Source of the DNA: Clostridia bacterium
GTDB taxonomy: Bacteria > Bacillota > Clostridia > Christensenellales > Borkfalkiaceae
DNA: 63,047 nucleotides
Direction: 5' to 3'
Assembly (NCBI GenBank): GCA_017471945.1
Contig: JAFURH010000038.1
Location: forward strand, 1-63,047
The notes beneath the pieces were generated by a model. It searched no databases and was not told where the DNA came from. It worked only from the letters and a program-made list of their open reading frames with translations. Shown here in pieces: positions 25,376 to 35,127 of the stretch (the first letter of the stretch is position 1; every line of letters begins with the position of its first letter). The position numbers were made by a program, and so were the translations under genes.

Positions 25376-26386
25376 ATGATTACGGAAAAAGACATTGAAC
25401 AGTTTGGAAAACAATGCGAAGAGATCTTCGCGCAAGTTTCTCGCGACGTTATCGGTCAAAAAGACGTTGTAGAAGGAACGATCATCGCGATGATCGCAGG
25501 CGGTAACGTATTGCTTGAAGGCGTACCTGGGGTAGGCAAAACGCGTTTGGTGCGTTCGCTCGGGAAGGTATTCGACCTGCCGTTTGCGCGTATTCAGTTC
25601 ACGCCCGACCTTATGCCTGCGGACGTTACGGGTACGAACATCATCGTAAAAGACGATAAGGGTAATTCGACGTTCCGCTTCCAGGAAGGTCCTATTTTCA
25701 GCAACATTATTCTCGCCGACGAAATCAACCGTGCTACGCCGAAAACGCAGTCCGCGCTTTTGGAAGCGATGCAGGAACACACGGTCACCGTTATGGGTAC
25801 GTCGAGAAAGCTTAAAGAACCCTTCTTCGTCCTCGCTACGCAAAACCCCATCGAACAGGACGGTACGTATCCTCTGCCCGAAGCGCAGATGGACCGCTTT
25901 ATGTTTAAGCTGATCGTACCCAACCCCAGCCTCGACGAGCTTATGCAAATCGTCGATATGACGCAAAAGACGATGGCGGAAGTTGCCGATTGCGCTTGTA
26001 CGGGCGAGGAGCTTTTGCAAATGAGAAAGACGGCGAATCAGATCCCCGTTGCGAAAGAGGTTATGCGCTACGCTATGATTATGACGTCCGCAACGCACCC
26101 CAACAGCGAATGTGCGACCGAAGCGGCGAAGAAGTACATCCGCGTCGGCGCGAGTCCTCGTGCGGGACAGGCAATGATCTCCGCGGCGAAAGTAAAGGCG
26201 CTGATCAACGGAAGATTTAACGTTTCCTTCTCGGATATCGACGAGCTTGCGTATCCCGTACTCCGTCACCGTATCAAGATGAACTTCGAAGCGGTGGCAG
26301 AGCGTATCTCTCCCGACGACGTGATCAAGATGATCGTTGCGGAAGTGAGCGGCAATCCTAAAAATAAGCAGGAATACAACGTATAA
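25376..26386 (+). CDS. MoxR-family AAA+ ATPase
   Basis: The 336-residue protein has Walker A GVPGVGKT (residues 49-56, K55), Walker B ending in D115-E116 (IILADEIN), and the MoxR-typical RATPKTQSALLEAMQE; ATQNPIEQDGTYPLPEAQ is the sensor 1 region and the C-terminus is an AAA lid. MoxR ATPases act as chaperones that load metal or remodel VWA-domain partners. Here DUF58 and two VWA genes follow at once, exactly the expected partners. AAGGA precedes the ATG. Confidence 0.95.
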   Translation: MITEKDIEQFGKQCEEIFAQVSRDVIGQKDVVEGTIIAMIAGGNVLLEGVPGVGKTRLVRSLGKVFDLPFARIQFTPDLMPADVTGTNIIVKDDKGNSTFRFQEGPIFSNIILADEINRATPKTQSALLEAMQEHTVTVMGTSRKLKEPFFVLATQNPIEQDGTYPLPEAQMDRFMFKLIVPNPSLDELMQIVDMTQKTMAEVADCACTGEELLQMRKTANQIPVAKEVMRYAMIMTSATHPNSECATEAAKKYIRVGASPRAGQAMISAAKVKALINGRFNVSFSDIDELAYPVLRHRIKMNFEAVAERISPDDVIKMIVAEVSGNPKNKQEYNV

Positions 26387-26414
26387 CTCACAATAATCTT
26401 TTTCGGAGTCAATT

Positions 26415-27317
26415 ATGAAAGATTCTTACTTAAACGACGCGTTTTTCAGTCGTTTAGAGGCGTTAGCCTTCAATTTAAGGTCTAATCTCGCGGGATATTT
26501 CGGGGGAAAACACCTTGTAAATACATACGGGCAGACCGTAGAATTCGCCGATTTCAGAGAATACCAGTTGGGGGACGATATTCGTCGTATCGACTGGAAT
26601 CTGTACAGCCGTTTTGAAAAGTACTTTTTGAAGCTTTTTACCGACGAGCGGCAGATGCAGGTGCAGATCTTCCTCGACTGTTCGGCTTCTATGGGTAAGG
26701 ACAACCCGAAAAAATCGGCGTACGCGATCGCGACGGCGGCGGCTTTGGGGTATCTTGCCGTACATAATATGGATAAGGTGACTTTTCACATAATGAAAGG
26801 CAACCGTGCGGAAAATCCTTTTGGAACGATCATCGGGAAAACGGCGTTTTTCCGCGCGATCGGCGAGTTGGAGAATCTGGAATTTAACGACGACGCGGAT
26901 ATCGGTGAATGCGTTACGAGCAGTCCCGATACGAGCTCGGCGAACGGGCTCACGTTGATCGTTTCCGACTTTTTGACGGAAAGCAACTGGAAAAAAGCGG
27001 TGGATTACCTTTGTTATAAAAAGCGTCAAGTACTTTTAATGCAGATCTTAACGCCCGAGGAAACCGACCCGTCTTACGACGGCCGCGTGACCTTGATCGA
27101 CTCGGAATCCGTCGATTTATCCGACCCGAAAAATATGAAGATCCGTATTACGAAAAGTATGCGACAAGCTTACGACGAAGCGCTTGCGGATTTCAAAAAA
27201 GATATTAAAGAATTTTGTTCGAAGAGAAGCGTGGATTATATTTCCATTTCCTCGGATTCTCCGATCGAAAAAGTTCTGTTCAGCGAATTGTTAAAGGTAG
27301 GTATTATGGAATCGTGA
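26415..27317 (+). CDS. DUF58 domain protein (VWA-like, MoxR partner)
   Basis: The 300-residue protein carries the DUF58 hallmark LGDDIRRIDWNLYSRFEKYF around residues 50-70, and a VWA-like fold with the MIDAS-type DCSASM near residue 87. There is no signal peptide or membrane helix. DUF58 proteins accompany MoxR in Bat/aerotolerance-type operons. Its stop overlaps the next start (GTGA, 27314-27317), so the two are translationally coupled. Confidence 0.92.
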   Translation: MKDSYLNDAFFSRLEALAFNLRSNLAGYFGGKHLVNTYGQTVEFADFREYQLGDDIRRIDWNLYSRFEKYFLKLFTDERQMQVQIFLDCSASMGKDNPKKSAYAIATAAALGYLAVHNMDKVTFHIMKGNRAENPFGTIIGKTAFFRAIGELENLEFNDDADIGECVTSSPDTSSANGLTLIVSDFLTESNWKKAVDYLCYKKRQVLLMQILTPEETDPSYDGRVTLIDSESVDLSDPKNMKIRITKSMRQAYDEALADFKKDIKEFCSKRSVDYISISSDSPIEKVLFSELLKVGIMES

Positions 27318-29302
27318 GATTATTAGTTCCTTTGGGGCTACTGGGTCTGTTGGGTATTGCGGTACTCATCATCATTTACATACTCAAGCCCAATTATCAA
27401 CAAAAGCTCGTTTCCAGTACCTTCGTTTGGAAACTGAGTTTAAAATACAGAAAAAAGAAAATTCCCGTCAGTAAGCTGAGAAATATTTTGATCATTATTT
27501 GTCAGATCTTGATCTTAACGGCTTGCGCGGCGATTTTGGCGCAACCTGCGCTCGTGGTCAAAGAGATGGAAACCGCACCCGAAGTCATTGCGATCATCGA
27601 CTGTTCGGCGAGTATGCGCACGGAATCGGGCGGGGATACCCGTTTCGAAAGAGCGGTGGAAAAAACGAGAATACTTTCGGAAAACACCTTTGCGAAAAAC
27701 GGCACGGTGTCCGTTATTCTTGCGGACAAAACCGCGGAATTTCTTGCGGAAGAACGTGTAACGTCGGAAAATAAAGGCGTTTTAACGCGTGAATTGAGAG
27801 CGCTCGTGGAAGAGGATACTTTCGCTTGTTCGTATACCACTTCGGATATCGACGGCGCGATCACGCTTTGCGAAAGAATTATGGAGGAAAACCCCAAGGC
27901 GAAGATCTATCTTTATACGGACGTGTCGTATTCCTACTATCCCGACTGTATCGAGGTGGAGAGCGTTGCCGAGGACGAAGAATGGAACGCAGCGATCTTA
28001 AACGCGTACACGGTACGCGTTGACGGGTATTATCAGTTCTACGTAGACGTCGCGTGCTATCACAAAGATCGCCCCCTGCTCGTGTCTTTTTTCATCAAGA
28101 ATGCAAATCCCGACGCCGAGAAAGTTTCTGATGCCGGAAAAGAAGTGTCGTTCAGCGGTTCGGTGCTCTGTGAAAGAGACCAGACGGAAACGCTCGTATT
28201 CCTTCCCGAAAAGCAGTACGATTCCGAAACGATGTTGAATACCGAATCGTTGACCTATATTCCTCTCGAACAAGAATATTGGATAACTTCCTACGAGTCG
28301 GTCACCGTCTATTTGAACGAGGACGATTCCTTCGATCTTGACGACAACTTTGAAATTTACGACGGTCAGCGGAAAGTGATCAAGATCCAGTACGAGAGTG
28401 TGAGTCCTAACCCCTTCTTTAACGCCGTATTGTTCAACCTTCAATCGGTTTATGCGGATCGCTACGACATTCGGATCACCGAAGTCAAAGAGGGAATGAC
28501 GGGAAAAAGAGAAGGGTTCGATTTCTACATATTCGAACACCTCGTTCCCGCAGAACAAGAAATGCCTAAGGACGGGGTTTGTTTGATCGTCGATCCGAAC
28601 AGGTCGTCCGACGCACTGGGGATCACTTCATTTTCTTCTCCCACTGCTTTGCAAAAGAGCGAATCGCTCGCAGCGGAAGAGGACGCGTCTGATCTGTTGA
28701 CTTCGGGTCTTAACTTTTCGAATATTACGGTAACGCAATATACTAGACTTAAATTAGATCCTGCCTACGAGGTGATCGCGTCTTTCGACAGTCACCCGAT
28801 TATGGCGGCGAGAAAACAGGGAAACCAACAGACTTTCGTTATGGCGTTCAATATTCATTTTTCCAACATTGCCGTAACCAAAGAGTTCCCTATTTTGATG
28901 TATAATATTTTCGAATATTATTTCCCGACCACGACGAGCGCGAACTCGTTCGAGGTCAACGAACAGGTGATTCTCAACGCTCGCGGCGAAGAGCTTCTCG
29001 TAACGCGCGGGAACTATAATTTCCCGCCGTTGACGGAATTTCCCGCAGTGTTGGATCTGGATATTCCCGGCACGTACGCGCTGACGCAGATAGACGCGTT
29101 CGGCAACACTCTTTATGATTATATCTACGTAACTATTCCCTCCTCGGAGTGTAATATTTGGGAGCAAGGGGACGCTTTAAGTGAGCCGTATCATAAAGTG
29201 GACGAGAAGGACTATTACGACGATTTGCTGTTATATATCGCCGCGGTGCTCGTCGCCGTCCTGTTTATCGAATGGTGGCTGCAAAGCCGCGATACAATGT
29301 AA
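27314..29302 (+). CDS. BatA-like membrane-anchored VWA protein
   Basis: GTG at 27314 overlaps the DUF58 stop by four bases, giving 662 residues. A longer in-frame ATG at 27215 would run 100 bases into the DUF58 gene and is rejected. The N-terminal BatA domain has two membrane helices (about residues 5-24 and 55-77). A VWA domain follows with MIDAS D96-C-S-A-S. A long beta-rich extracytoplasmic region ends in a single transmembrane helix (LLLYIAAVLVAVLFIEWWL). It is expected to be a membrane scaffold whose VWA domain binds partners under MoxR control. Confidence 0.88.
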   Translation: MRLLVPLGLLGLLGIAVLIIIYILKPNYQQKLVSSTFVWKLSLKYRKKKIPVSKLRNILIIICQILILTACAAILAQPALVVKEMETAPEVIAIIDCSASMRTESGGDTRFERAVEKTRILSENTFAKNGTVSVILADKTAEFLAEERVTSENKGVLTRELRALVEEDTFACSYTTSDIDGAITLCERIMEENPKAKIYLYTDVSYSYYPDCIEVESVAEDEEWNAAILNAYTVRVDGYYQFYVDVACYHKDRPLLVSFFIKNANPDAEKVSDAGKEVSFSGSVLCERDQTETLVFLPEKQYDSETMLNTESLTYIPLEQEYWITSYESVTVYLNEDDSFDLDDNFEIYDGQRKVIKIQYESVSPNPFFNAVLFNLQSVYADRYDIRITEVKEGMTGKREGFDFYIFEHLVPAEQEMPKDGVCLIVDPNRSSDALGITSFSSPTALQKSESLAAEEDASDLLTSGLNFSNITVTQYTRLKLDPAYEVIASFDSHPIMAARKQGNQQTFVMAFNIHFSNIAVTKEFPILMYNIFEYYFPTTTSANSFEVNEQVILNARGEELLVTRGNYNFPPLTEFPAVLDLDIPGTYALTQIDAFGNTLYDYIYVTIPSSECNIWEQGDALSEPYHKVDEKDYYDDLLLYIAAVLVAVLFIEWWLQSRDTM

Positions 29303-29317
29303 GGAGGCGGGACGAAT

Positions 29318-32158
29318 ATGCAAAATTTCCAAATTCATTTCACGCACCCGTGGCTCCTGTTACTGCTGATTCCTGCAGTCGGGTTCACGCTACTCTCCTA
29401 TTTCCGCCTTGCAAAACGGTATAGAAGAACGCGTAACCGCATCACCTCTATGGTGTTGCATATCCTCGTGGCGACCCTTTCTATTTTCGTGCTTTGCGGT
29501 ATGAGCTTCCACTACGAAGTGCCCAACGAAGAGAACGAGATCATTCTTCTCGTAGACGTTTCGGATACCGAAGAAACTTCCGCAACCACGCGCGACGAGT
29601 TTGTCCGCACCGTGCTTGAGGACGGTCGCTACGGTAATTTCAAGATCGGCGTCGTGACGTTCGGCTACGATCAGGAATACGCCGTTCCTATGACCTACGA
29701 GGTCAACGGCATTTATAATAAATATCTTTCTTCCGACCTCCCCGATACGAGCGCGACGAATATCGCCGACGCTCTCGAATATACGCGCGGCTTATTCACC
29801 AACCCTAAGACGGCGAAGATCGTTCTCGTAACGGACGGTAAGGAAACGGATAAAACCGCCGAATCGACGATCCGTACGATCGTCGCGCAAGGCACGAAGA
29901 TCGACGTCGCGCATATCCCTTCCTCTTACGAAGGGTACGACGTGCGGATCGTAAACGCCACGCTTCCCGAATACCATATCAACGCGAGCGAGGAATGTTT
30001 GATCACGCTGAACTTGACGAGCAACGTGGAAAAGCAGGCGAGCTTTCGGCTTTTAGACAACGGCGAAGCTTCTTCGGAGTCGGTGACGCTGGATTTGGTG
30101 GTCGGCGAACAAACGTTGGAATTTAAACACGTCTTTGCAGACAACGGCTTGCATAAGCTCACGTTTGAGGCGACGATGGACGGAGACGGTCTCCTCCAAA
30201 ACAATGCGTATACGACGTATTATTACGTGGACGTATATAATAGGATACTCGTGATCGATCGTGAGGAAGGGGCGTCCAATGCGCTCGTCGATCTTTTGAA
30301 CGAGAACAACGATCAACCCTACGAACTTACGATCAAGCTCATTTCTGCGCAAGACCTGCCGATGACGGCGACCGCGTTGCGCGCTTACGATCAAGTTATC
30401 CTCAACGATATTGCGAACGCGGATATGCCCAAGGGCTTCGACGAAGCGCTGCAATCCTACGTTTCCGATTACGGCGGCGGCTTGTTCACCGCAGGCGGAA
30501 GCGAAGAGGACGGTTCGAAATCACATTCGTATAACGAGCGAGATATGTACGGCACGCTCTATCAGGAAATGCTGCCTGTGCAGGCGATCAACTATACGCC
30601 CCCCCTCGGCGTGGTGTTCATCGTGGACCGTTCAGGGTCTATGACGGCTACGGATGCTTACGGTGAAACGCTTTTGCGTTGGTCGGAAACGGCGATAACC
30701 TCTGCGTTGAACGTGCTTTCCGAACGCGACTACGTCGGGCTCGTCACGCTTGACGATAATCCCGAAATCCTTTTGAACCTGACGCCCCGTACGCAGGATA
30801 GTACGATCAAAGAGGGAATCGATCAACTCGACTTCGACGTCGCAAGCGGCGGTACGGTATTTCCCGAAGCGTTGCAATATGCGGCGCAGATGTTGAAAGC
30901 CAATCAGAACATCACCAAGCGTCACATCGTTTTATTGTCGGACGGTGAAACCGGCGATCAGGAAACCAATAAAGCGCTTATCGAAAATTTCTACAAAGAG
31001 GACGGCGTGACGTTCTCGTTCATTGGGATCACGATGGAAGTAGACGAAACGAAAGGCTCGCCTTACTATAATATGAAAGAGCTTACGACCGCAGGCGGCG
31101 GTAGGATTCACGCGATCGAAGGGGCGAGGCTTTTGACGGTTCTCCAACAAGAACTCAACTCTAAAGAGATCACGCAGATTATGATCAACGAAGAGGGCTT
31201 GCCTCCAACGATTTCCGACGTGACTTCTTCTCTCGTCAAAGGGCTTGATCGCTACGTGGACGGTTCCGGCGTAACCGATCTCAATAAATTATCCGCGGTA
31301 CTCTACGGCTATTACGGCGCAAAAGCGCGGACGAATGCAGACGTGATCTTGACGAGCGACTACGGCGTTCCGTTATACGCGCAATGGAAATACGGGAAAG
31401 GCACGGTCGGGAGTTTTATGTGCGATTTACAAAAAACCGACTGGTCGAAAACGTTTATGGAAAGCGAAAACGGTATTCAGTTTATCCGTCGGGCGATCAA
31501 TAACCTAATGCCTTCTTCGGATATCCGCGTGAAAGATATTTCCTACTCCTTGACCGAAGAAAATTATACCAATCAGCTCAGCGTTTACGCCGAACTTAAA
31601 GAAGGCGAAACGATTTCGGCTCGGATAATGGACGTTACGAACGGGGAAAGCGCAGCGGTTTCTATGAATGAAGTCACTTCTGGGGATTCGGCGGAGTTGC
31701 GCGAATCTGCCTACTACGTCACTTTGGCGCTCGGTGAAGAAAACGGGTATACCCGTTGTAACTTCGTGGTAAAAAAGAGCGGCGTGTATAAGATTGTGCT
31801 CGAAAAGACGATCGAAGGGCAACCAGTTGAAGGCTCTGCGATCGAATTCTATAAATCGTTCGGATATTCGGAAGAATACGTCGCGGCGACGGAAGACGAA
31901 GAAGCGATTGCGGCGGCGCTTGTGCAAGCGGTGGCGACCCGCGGTAACGGATCTTTACTGGAAGATCTGCAAGATACTCAGCACGTTTTCGAAGGTTTCG
32001 TAACGGCTTTGGCGGAGTCTTTCGACCCGAGATGGTTGTTTATGATCCTTGCCATCGTATTGTTCTTGGCTGACGTAGCGGTGCGTAAGTTCAAGTTTAA
32101 ATGGCCGCACGAAATCATTCGCGAACACAGAGAAAAGAAAAATGCAAAGAAAGACTGA
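29318..32158 (+). CDS. Large membrane protein with two VWA domains and a GATase-like insert
   Basis: The 946-residue protein starts with a BatA-like helix pair (residues about 12-30 and 45-62). VWA 1 begins at D80 (LLVDVSDTEETS); its MIDAS serine pattern is altered to DVSDT. A middle region (about 305-425) looks like a class I glutamine-amidotransferase-like domain (RILVIDREEG...YVSDYGGGLFTAGG) lacking an obvious catalytic triad. VWA 2 has an intact MIDAS at D437 (DRSGSM). After a beta-rich stretch comes a C-terminal helix (LFMILAIVLFLADVAV) and a basic tail. AAGGAGG precedes the ATG; the gap from the BatA-like gene is 15 bases. Confidence 0.87.
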   Translation: MQNFQIHFTHPWLLLLLIPAVGFTLLSYFRLAKRYRRTRNRITSMVLHILVATLSIFVLCGMSFHYEVPNEENEIILLVDVSDTEETSATTRDEFVRTVLEDGRYGNFKIGVVTFGYDQEYAVPMTYEVNGIYNKYLSSDLPDTSATNIADALEYTRGLFTNPKTAKIVLVTDGKETDKTAESTIRTIVAQGTKIDVAHIPSSYEGYDVRIVNATLPEYHINASEECLITLNLTSNVEKQASFRLLDNGEASSESVTLDLVVGEQTLEFKHVFADNGLHKLTFEATMDGDGLLQNNAYTTYYYVDVYNRILVIDREEGASNALVDLLNENNDQPYELTIKLISAQDLPMTATALRAYDQVILNDIANADMPKGFDEALQSYVSDYGGGLFTAGGSEEDGSKSHSYNERDMYGTLYQEMLPVQAINYTPPLGVVFIVDRSGSMTATDAYGETLLRWSETAITSALNVLSERDYVGLVTLDDNPEILLNLTPRTQDSTIKEGIDQLDFDVASGGTVFPEALQYAAQMLKANQNITKRHIVLLSDGETGDQETNKALIENFYKEDGVTFSFIGITMEVDETKGSPYYNMKELTTAGGGRIHAIEGARLLTVLQQELNSKEITQIMINEEGLPPTISDVTSSLVKGLDRYVDGSGVTDLNKLSAVLYGYYGAKARTNADVILTSDYGVPLYAQWKYGKGTVGSFMCDLQKTDWSKTFMESENGIQFIRRAINNLMPSSDIRVKDISYSLTEENYTNQLSVYAELKEGETISARIMDVTNGESAAVSMNEVTSGDSAELRESAYYVTLALGEENGYTRCNFVVKKSGVYKIVLEKTIEGQPVEGSAIEFYKSFGYSEEYVAATEDEEAIAAALVQAVATRGNGSLLEDLQDTQHVFEGFVTALAESFDPRWLFMILAIVLFLADVAVRKFKFKWPHEIIREHREKKNAKKD

Positions 32159-32203
32159 AACGGCTGAAAAGCATTTCGGGTTAGTTCTCAATCGGGAGGA
32201 TTT

Positions 32204-35071
32204 ATGAAAAAACTGAAAATTTTAGCCGTGTTATGTTGTTTGATCTGTACGGTATTCGGCTTCGTCGGTTGCGGCGACGAGCTCTCCGCTCCCAAAGGCG
32301 TGACCGTTACGACGGAAAAAGAGGTGATTTGGTCGCCCGTAAAGGATGCGTATAGATACCTCGTGCAGATGAAAAACAAGGAAAGCGGCAAAACGACGGA
32401 ACGGAAATCTCAAAAAGCAAGCATTGCCGTTTCCGACTTTGAATTAGAAGAAGGCGACTACGAGATCCGCGTGAAAGCTTTGTCAGACTCGGGCGAGAAC
32501 GATTCCGAATGGTCTGCGGCGTACGATTTTGAAAAAGAATACGAATCGGGTTGCGTCTACACGCTCGTCAACAGCGTGGAATACGAATTGACCAGTTCGG
32601 GCTCGGCGAAAGGATACGTCGTGCTGGAAGACGAATATAACGGTAAACCCGTTACGAGTATCGCGGATTCCGCGTTTAAGGCAAACACGGCGATCCTTGG
32701 CGTAGAAGTCGGTAAATACGTGGAAACGATCGGCAAGAACGCCTTTTACGGCTGTTCGCAGATGAAGAGCGTCACGCTCCCCGAAACGCTCGTTTCCATC
32801 GGTGAAAATGCCTTCCAGAACTGTCGCTCGCTTGAAAAGGTGACGATTCCCGACAGCGTTACGAATATCGGCACTTACGCGTTTGCGTATTGCAGATCGT
32901 TAAAGGAGGCGAAGCTCGGCAGCAACGTGCAAGCGTTGGGCGAATACGGATTCTACGAATGTTCCGCTCTTACGAAGATCAATATTCCAAATAGCGTAAC
33001 GTCAATGGGTAGCTATGCGTTCGCGGGCTGTGAAGAAATGCTCACGGCAGAGGTCGGCAACGGCTTGACGGAGATCGCAAACCGTGCTTTCTACGAATGT
33101 ACGAAATTAAAAAGTATTACCTTCAAAGAAGGGATCAAATTACAATCGATCGGGGAGTTGGCGTTTGCGCATATCGACGCGTTGACGAGTATTACCATTC
33201 CCGAAGGGGTCGTGGATATCGGCTCTTCCGCTTTTTTGAGTTGCGACCTGCTTGAGACCATCGACTTCCCCACGACTGTTGAGCACCTCGGAGCGAACGC
33301 GTTCGGCGCGACGAAGTATTATGTTAAGGAAATCGATAAAGACGTGGATCTGATGTATATCGGAAACTGGCTGATCTATGCGAGCGCTTCCTATAAGGAT
33401 ACGGTTACGGAGATCACGCCTTCCACTTTTAAAGATTCCACGGCAGGGATAGCGGACGAAGTATTCTACAAAAGTCTGATGCTCAACACGATCGAGCTCA
33501 ATAAAAAGCTTAAATATATCGGTAACTACACGTTTGCCGAATGTTTGAAAGTGACCAGCGTCACGACTCAAGGCGCAGTCACGATCGGCGAATACGCGTT
33601 TTTGAACGATAATAATATTACCAGTTTAAACCTTGCGAAAGGGCTGGAAAGTATAGGCGCGTATGCGTTTATGAATTGTTCGAGTTTGGAAAATCCGTCG
33701 AGCGGCTTTTCTCTCGTTCCCGAAACCGTTACGAGTATCGGAACGTATGCATTCTACAACTCGGGGCTTTGGGATAATCCTTCGGAGGACGGTATTATTT
33801 ACGCGGGGACTTGGGTGGTCGGATTCAGCGGCGCGCCGACGGTCGTCAACATAAAGGCGAATACGGTCGGGATTTCCAACTATGCGTTTTATTTGTGTAC
33901 GAGTTTGCAGACCGTCAGCGGTTTGACGAGAGACGTCAAATATATCGGACGCGGTGCATTTTACGGTTGCATCGGTCTTGGTACGATCAATTTGAACCGT
34001 AATATGAACAAAATCGAGGACTATACGTTCTACTCTTGCTTTAATCTGTTCAGCGTGGGCTTGCCTACCAATCTTCAATCCATCGGACGTTCGGCGTTTT
34101 ATGGCTGTCAGATCCTCAACGAGTTGGATTTCTCGACGTGCCGTTCGCTCGAAAGCATCGGCGACTACGCGTTTACGTATTGCGGCAACCTCAAAAAGAT
34201 CCACTTCGGCAGGACCTTGACTTCGATCGGCGACTACGCGTTCTATAAGTGTTCCGTGGTCGAAGAGCTCGTATTCCCTGATTCACTCGTTTCGATCGGC
34301 GACTACGCGTTCTATAAATGCTACGGCTCTTACGAAACGACGACGGGCGAAGGGGAAGACGCCGAAACGAGTACCGTATACACGGGTCTTAAAAAGATCG
34401 AGTTCGGCAAAGGTTTGGAAACGATCGGCGATCACGCGTTCAACGGCAATCAGCTTTTAGAAAGCGTCGTGCTTCCCGATTCCGTTAAATCCGTCGGCAC
34501 CAGCGCGTTCTATAACTGCGTTTCCGTCAAGGAGGTCAGTCTTGGAAACTCTCTCGTTTCGATCGGCGACTACGCCTTCTTCGGCCTTGATAAAGTGGAA
34601 CGCCTCGCGTTGCCGCAAACGTTGAAAACGATTGGCAACTACGCGTTCAAGGGCTGGAACGGACTCATTTCAATCGTTTTGCCTTCCGACGTGATCGCGA
34701 TTGGCGAACACGCGTTCTACGGCTGTAACGGTGCAACCGTCTACGCCGCGGCAACGAGCGACGAAACGGGCTGGGATGCCCGCTGGAATTCGTCCTACCG
34801 TCCCACCGTTTGGGGTGCGAACCTTGTAGTTGACGAAGATAGCGGCGAACTCTACGTGGATTCCGTCGCCGTAACGGAAGAAACGTTTGCGAACCTGAAA
34901 GGCGAAGGCGGTTTCACCGCACCCGTTCGTGCAGGTTACGAATTTTTAGGTTGGGCGACGAGTGAAACCGGCGCAGTGGACTACGCGTCGGGCGAGGTCT
35001 TTAAGACCCCCGCGGGAACGACGCTCTACGCAAGGTGGAAGGAAATCGTCGCGGAACAGCCGCAATCATAA
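32204..35071 (+). CDS. LRR_5 surface lipoprotein with C-terminal InlB repeat
   Basis: The 955-residue protein has a lipoprotein signal ending F20-V21-G22-C23 (Phe at -3 is unusual but tolerated). Residues about 30-110 are a fibronectin-III-like module (APKGVTVTTEKEVIWSPVKD). LRR_5 repeats fill about 120-860, with the C-cap WDARWNSSYRPTVW. One InlB/Flg_new repeat ends the chain (EFLGWATSETG...LYARW). It lies 45 bases after the two-VWA gene, with GGGAGG before the ATG, so it is probably part of the same transcript. A binding role is likely. Confidence 0.9.
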   Translation: MKKLKILAVLCCLICTVFGFVGCGDELSAPKGVTVTTEKEVIWSPVKDAYRYLVQMKNKESGKTTERKSQKASIAVSDFELEEGDYEIRVKALSDSGENDSEWSAAYDFEKEYESGCVYTLVNSVEYELTSSGSAKGYVVLEDEYNGKPVTSIADSAFKANTAILGVEVGKYVETIGKNAFYGCSQMKSVTLPETLVSIGENAFQNCRSLEKVTIPDSVTNIGTYAFAYCRSLKEAKLGSNVQALGEYGFYECSALTKINIPNSVTSMGSYAFAGCEEMLTAEVGNGLTEIANRAFYECTKLKSITFKEGIKLQSIGELAFAHIDALTSITIPEGVVDIGSSAFLSCDLLETIDFPTTVEHLGANAFGATKYYVKEIDKDVDLMYIGNWLIYASASYKDTVTEITPSTFKDSTAGIADEVFYKSLMLNTIELNKKLKYIGNYTFAECLKVTSVTTQGAVTIGEYAFLNDNNITSLNLAKGLESIGAYAFMNCSSLENPSSGFSLVPETVTSIGTYAFYNSGLWDNPSEDGIIYAGTWVVGFSGAPTVVNIKANTVGISNYAFYLCTSLQTVSGLTRDVKYIGRGAFYGCIGLGTINLNRNMNKIEDYTFYSCFNLFSVGLPTNLQSIGRSAFYGCQILNELDFSTCRSLESIGDYAFTYCGNLKKIHFGRTLTSIGDYAFYKCSVVEELVFPDSLVSIGDYAFYKCYGSYETTTGEGEDAETSTVYTGLKKIEFGKGLETIGDHAFNGNQLLESVVLPDSVKSVGTSAFYNCVSVKEVSLGNSLVSIGDYAFFGLDKVERLALPQTLKTIGNYAFKGWNGLISIVLPSDVIAIGEHAFYGCNGATVYAAATSDETGWDARWNSSYRPTVWGANLVVDEDSGELYVDSVAVTEETFANLKGEGGFTAPVRAGYEFLGWATSETGAVDYASGEVFKTPAGTTLYARWKEIVAEQPQS

Positions 35072-35127
35072 AAAACGACGCAAAAGCTAAAAAATGCGCA
35101 TTTGGTTATATTCAGGAGGAATAGGAA

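Noticed and set aside
27215..27314. Upstream ATG for the BatA-like gene
   Set aside because: It overlaps 100 bases of the DUF58 gene; the GTG at 27314 gives a four-base overlap and starts at the conserved hydrophobic helix.
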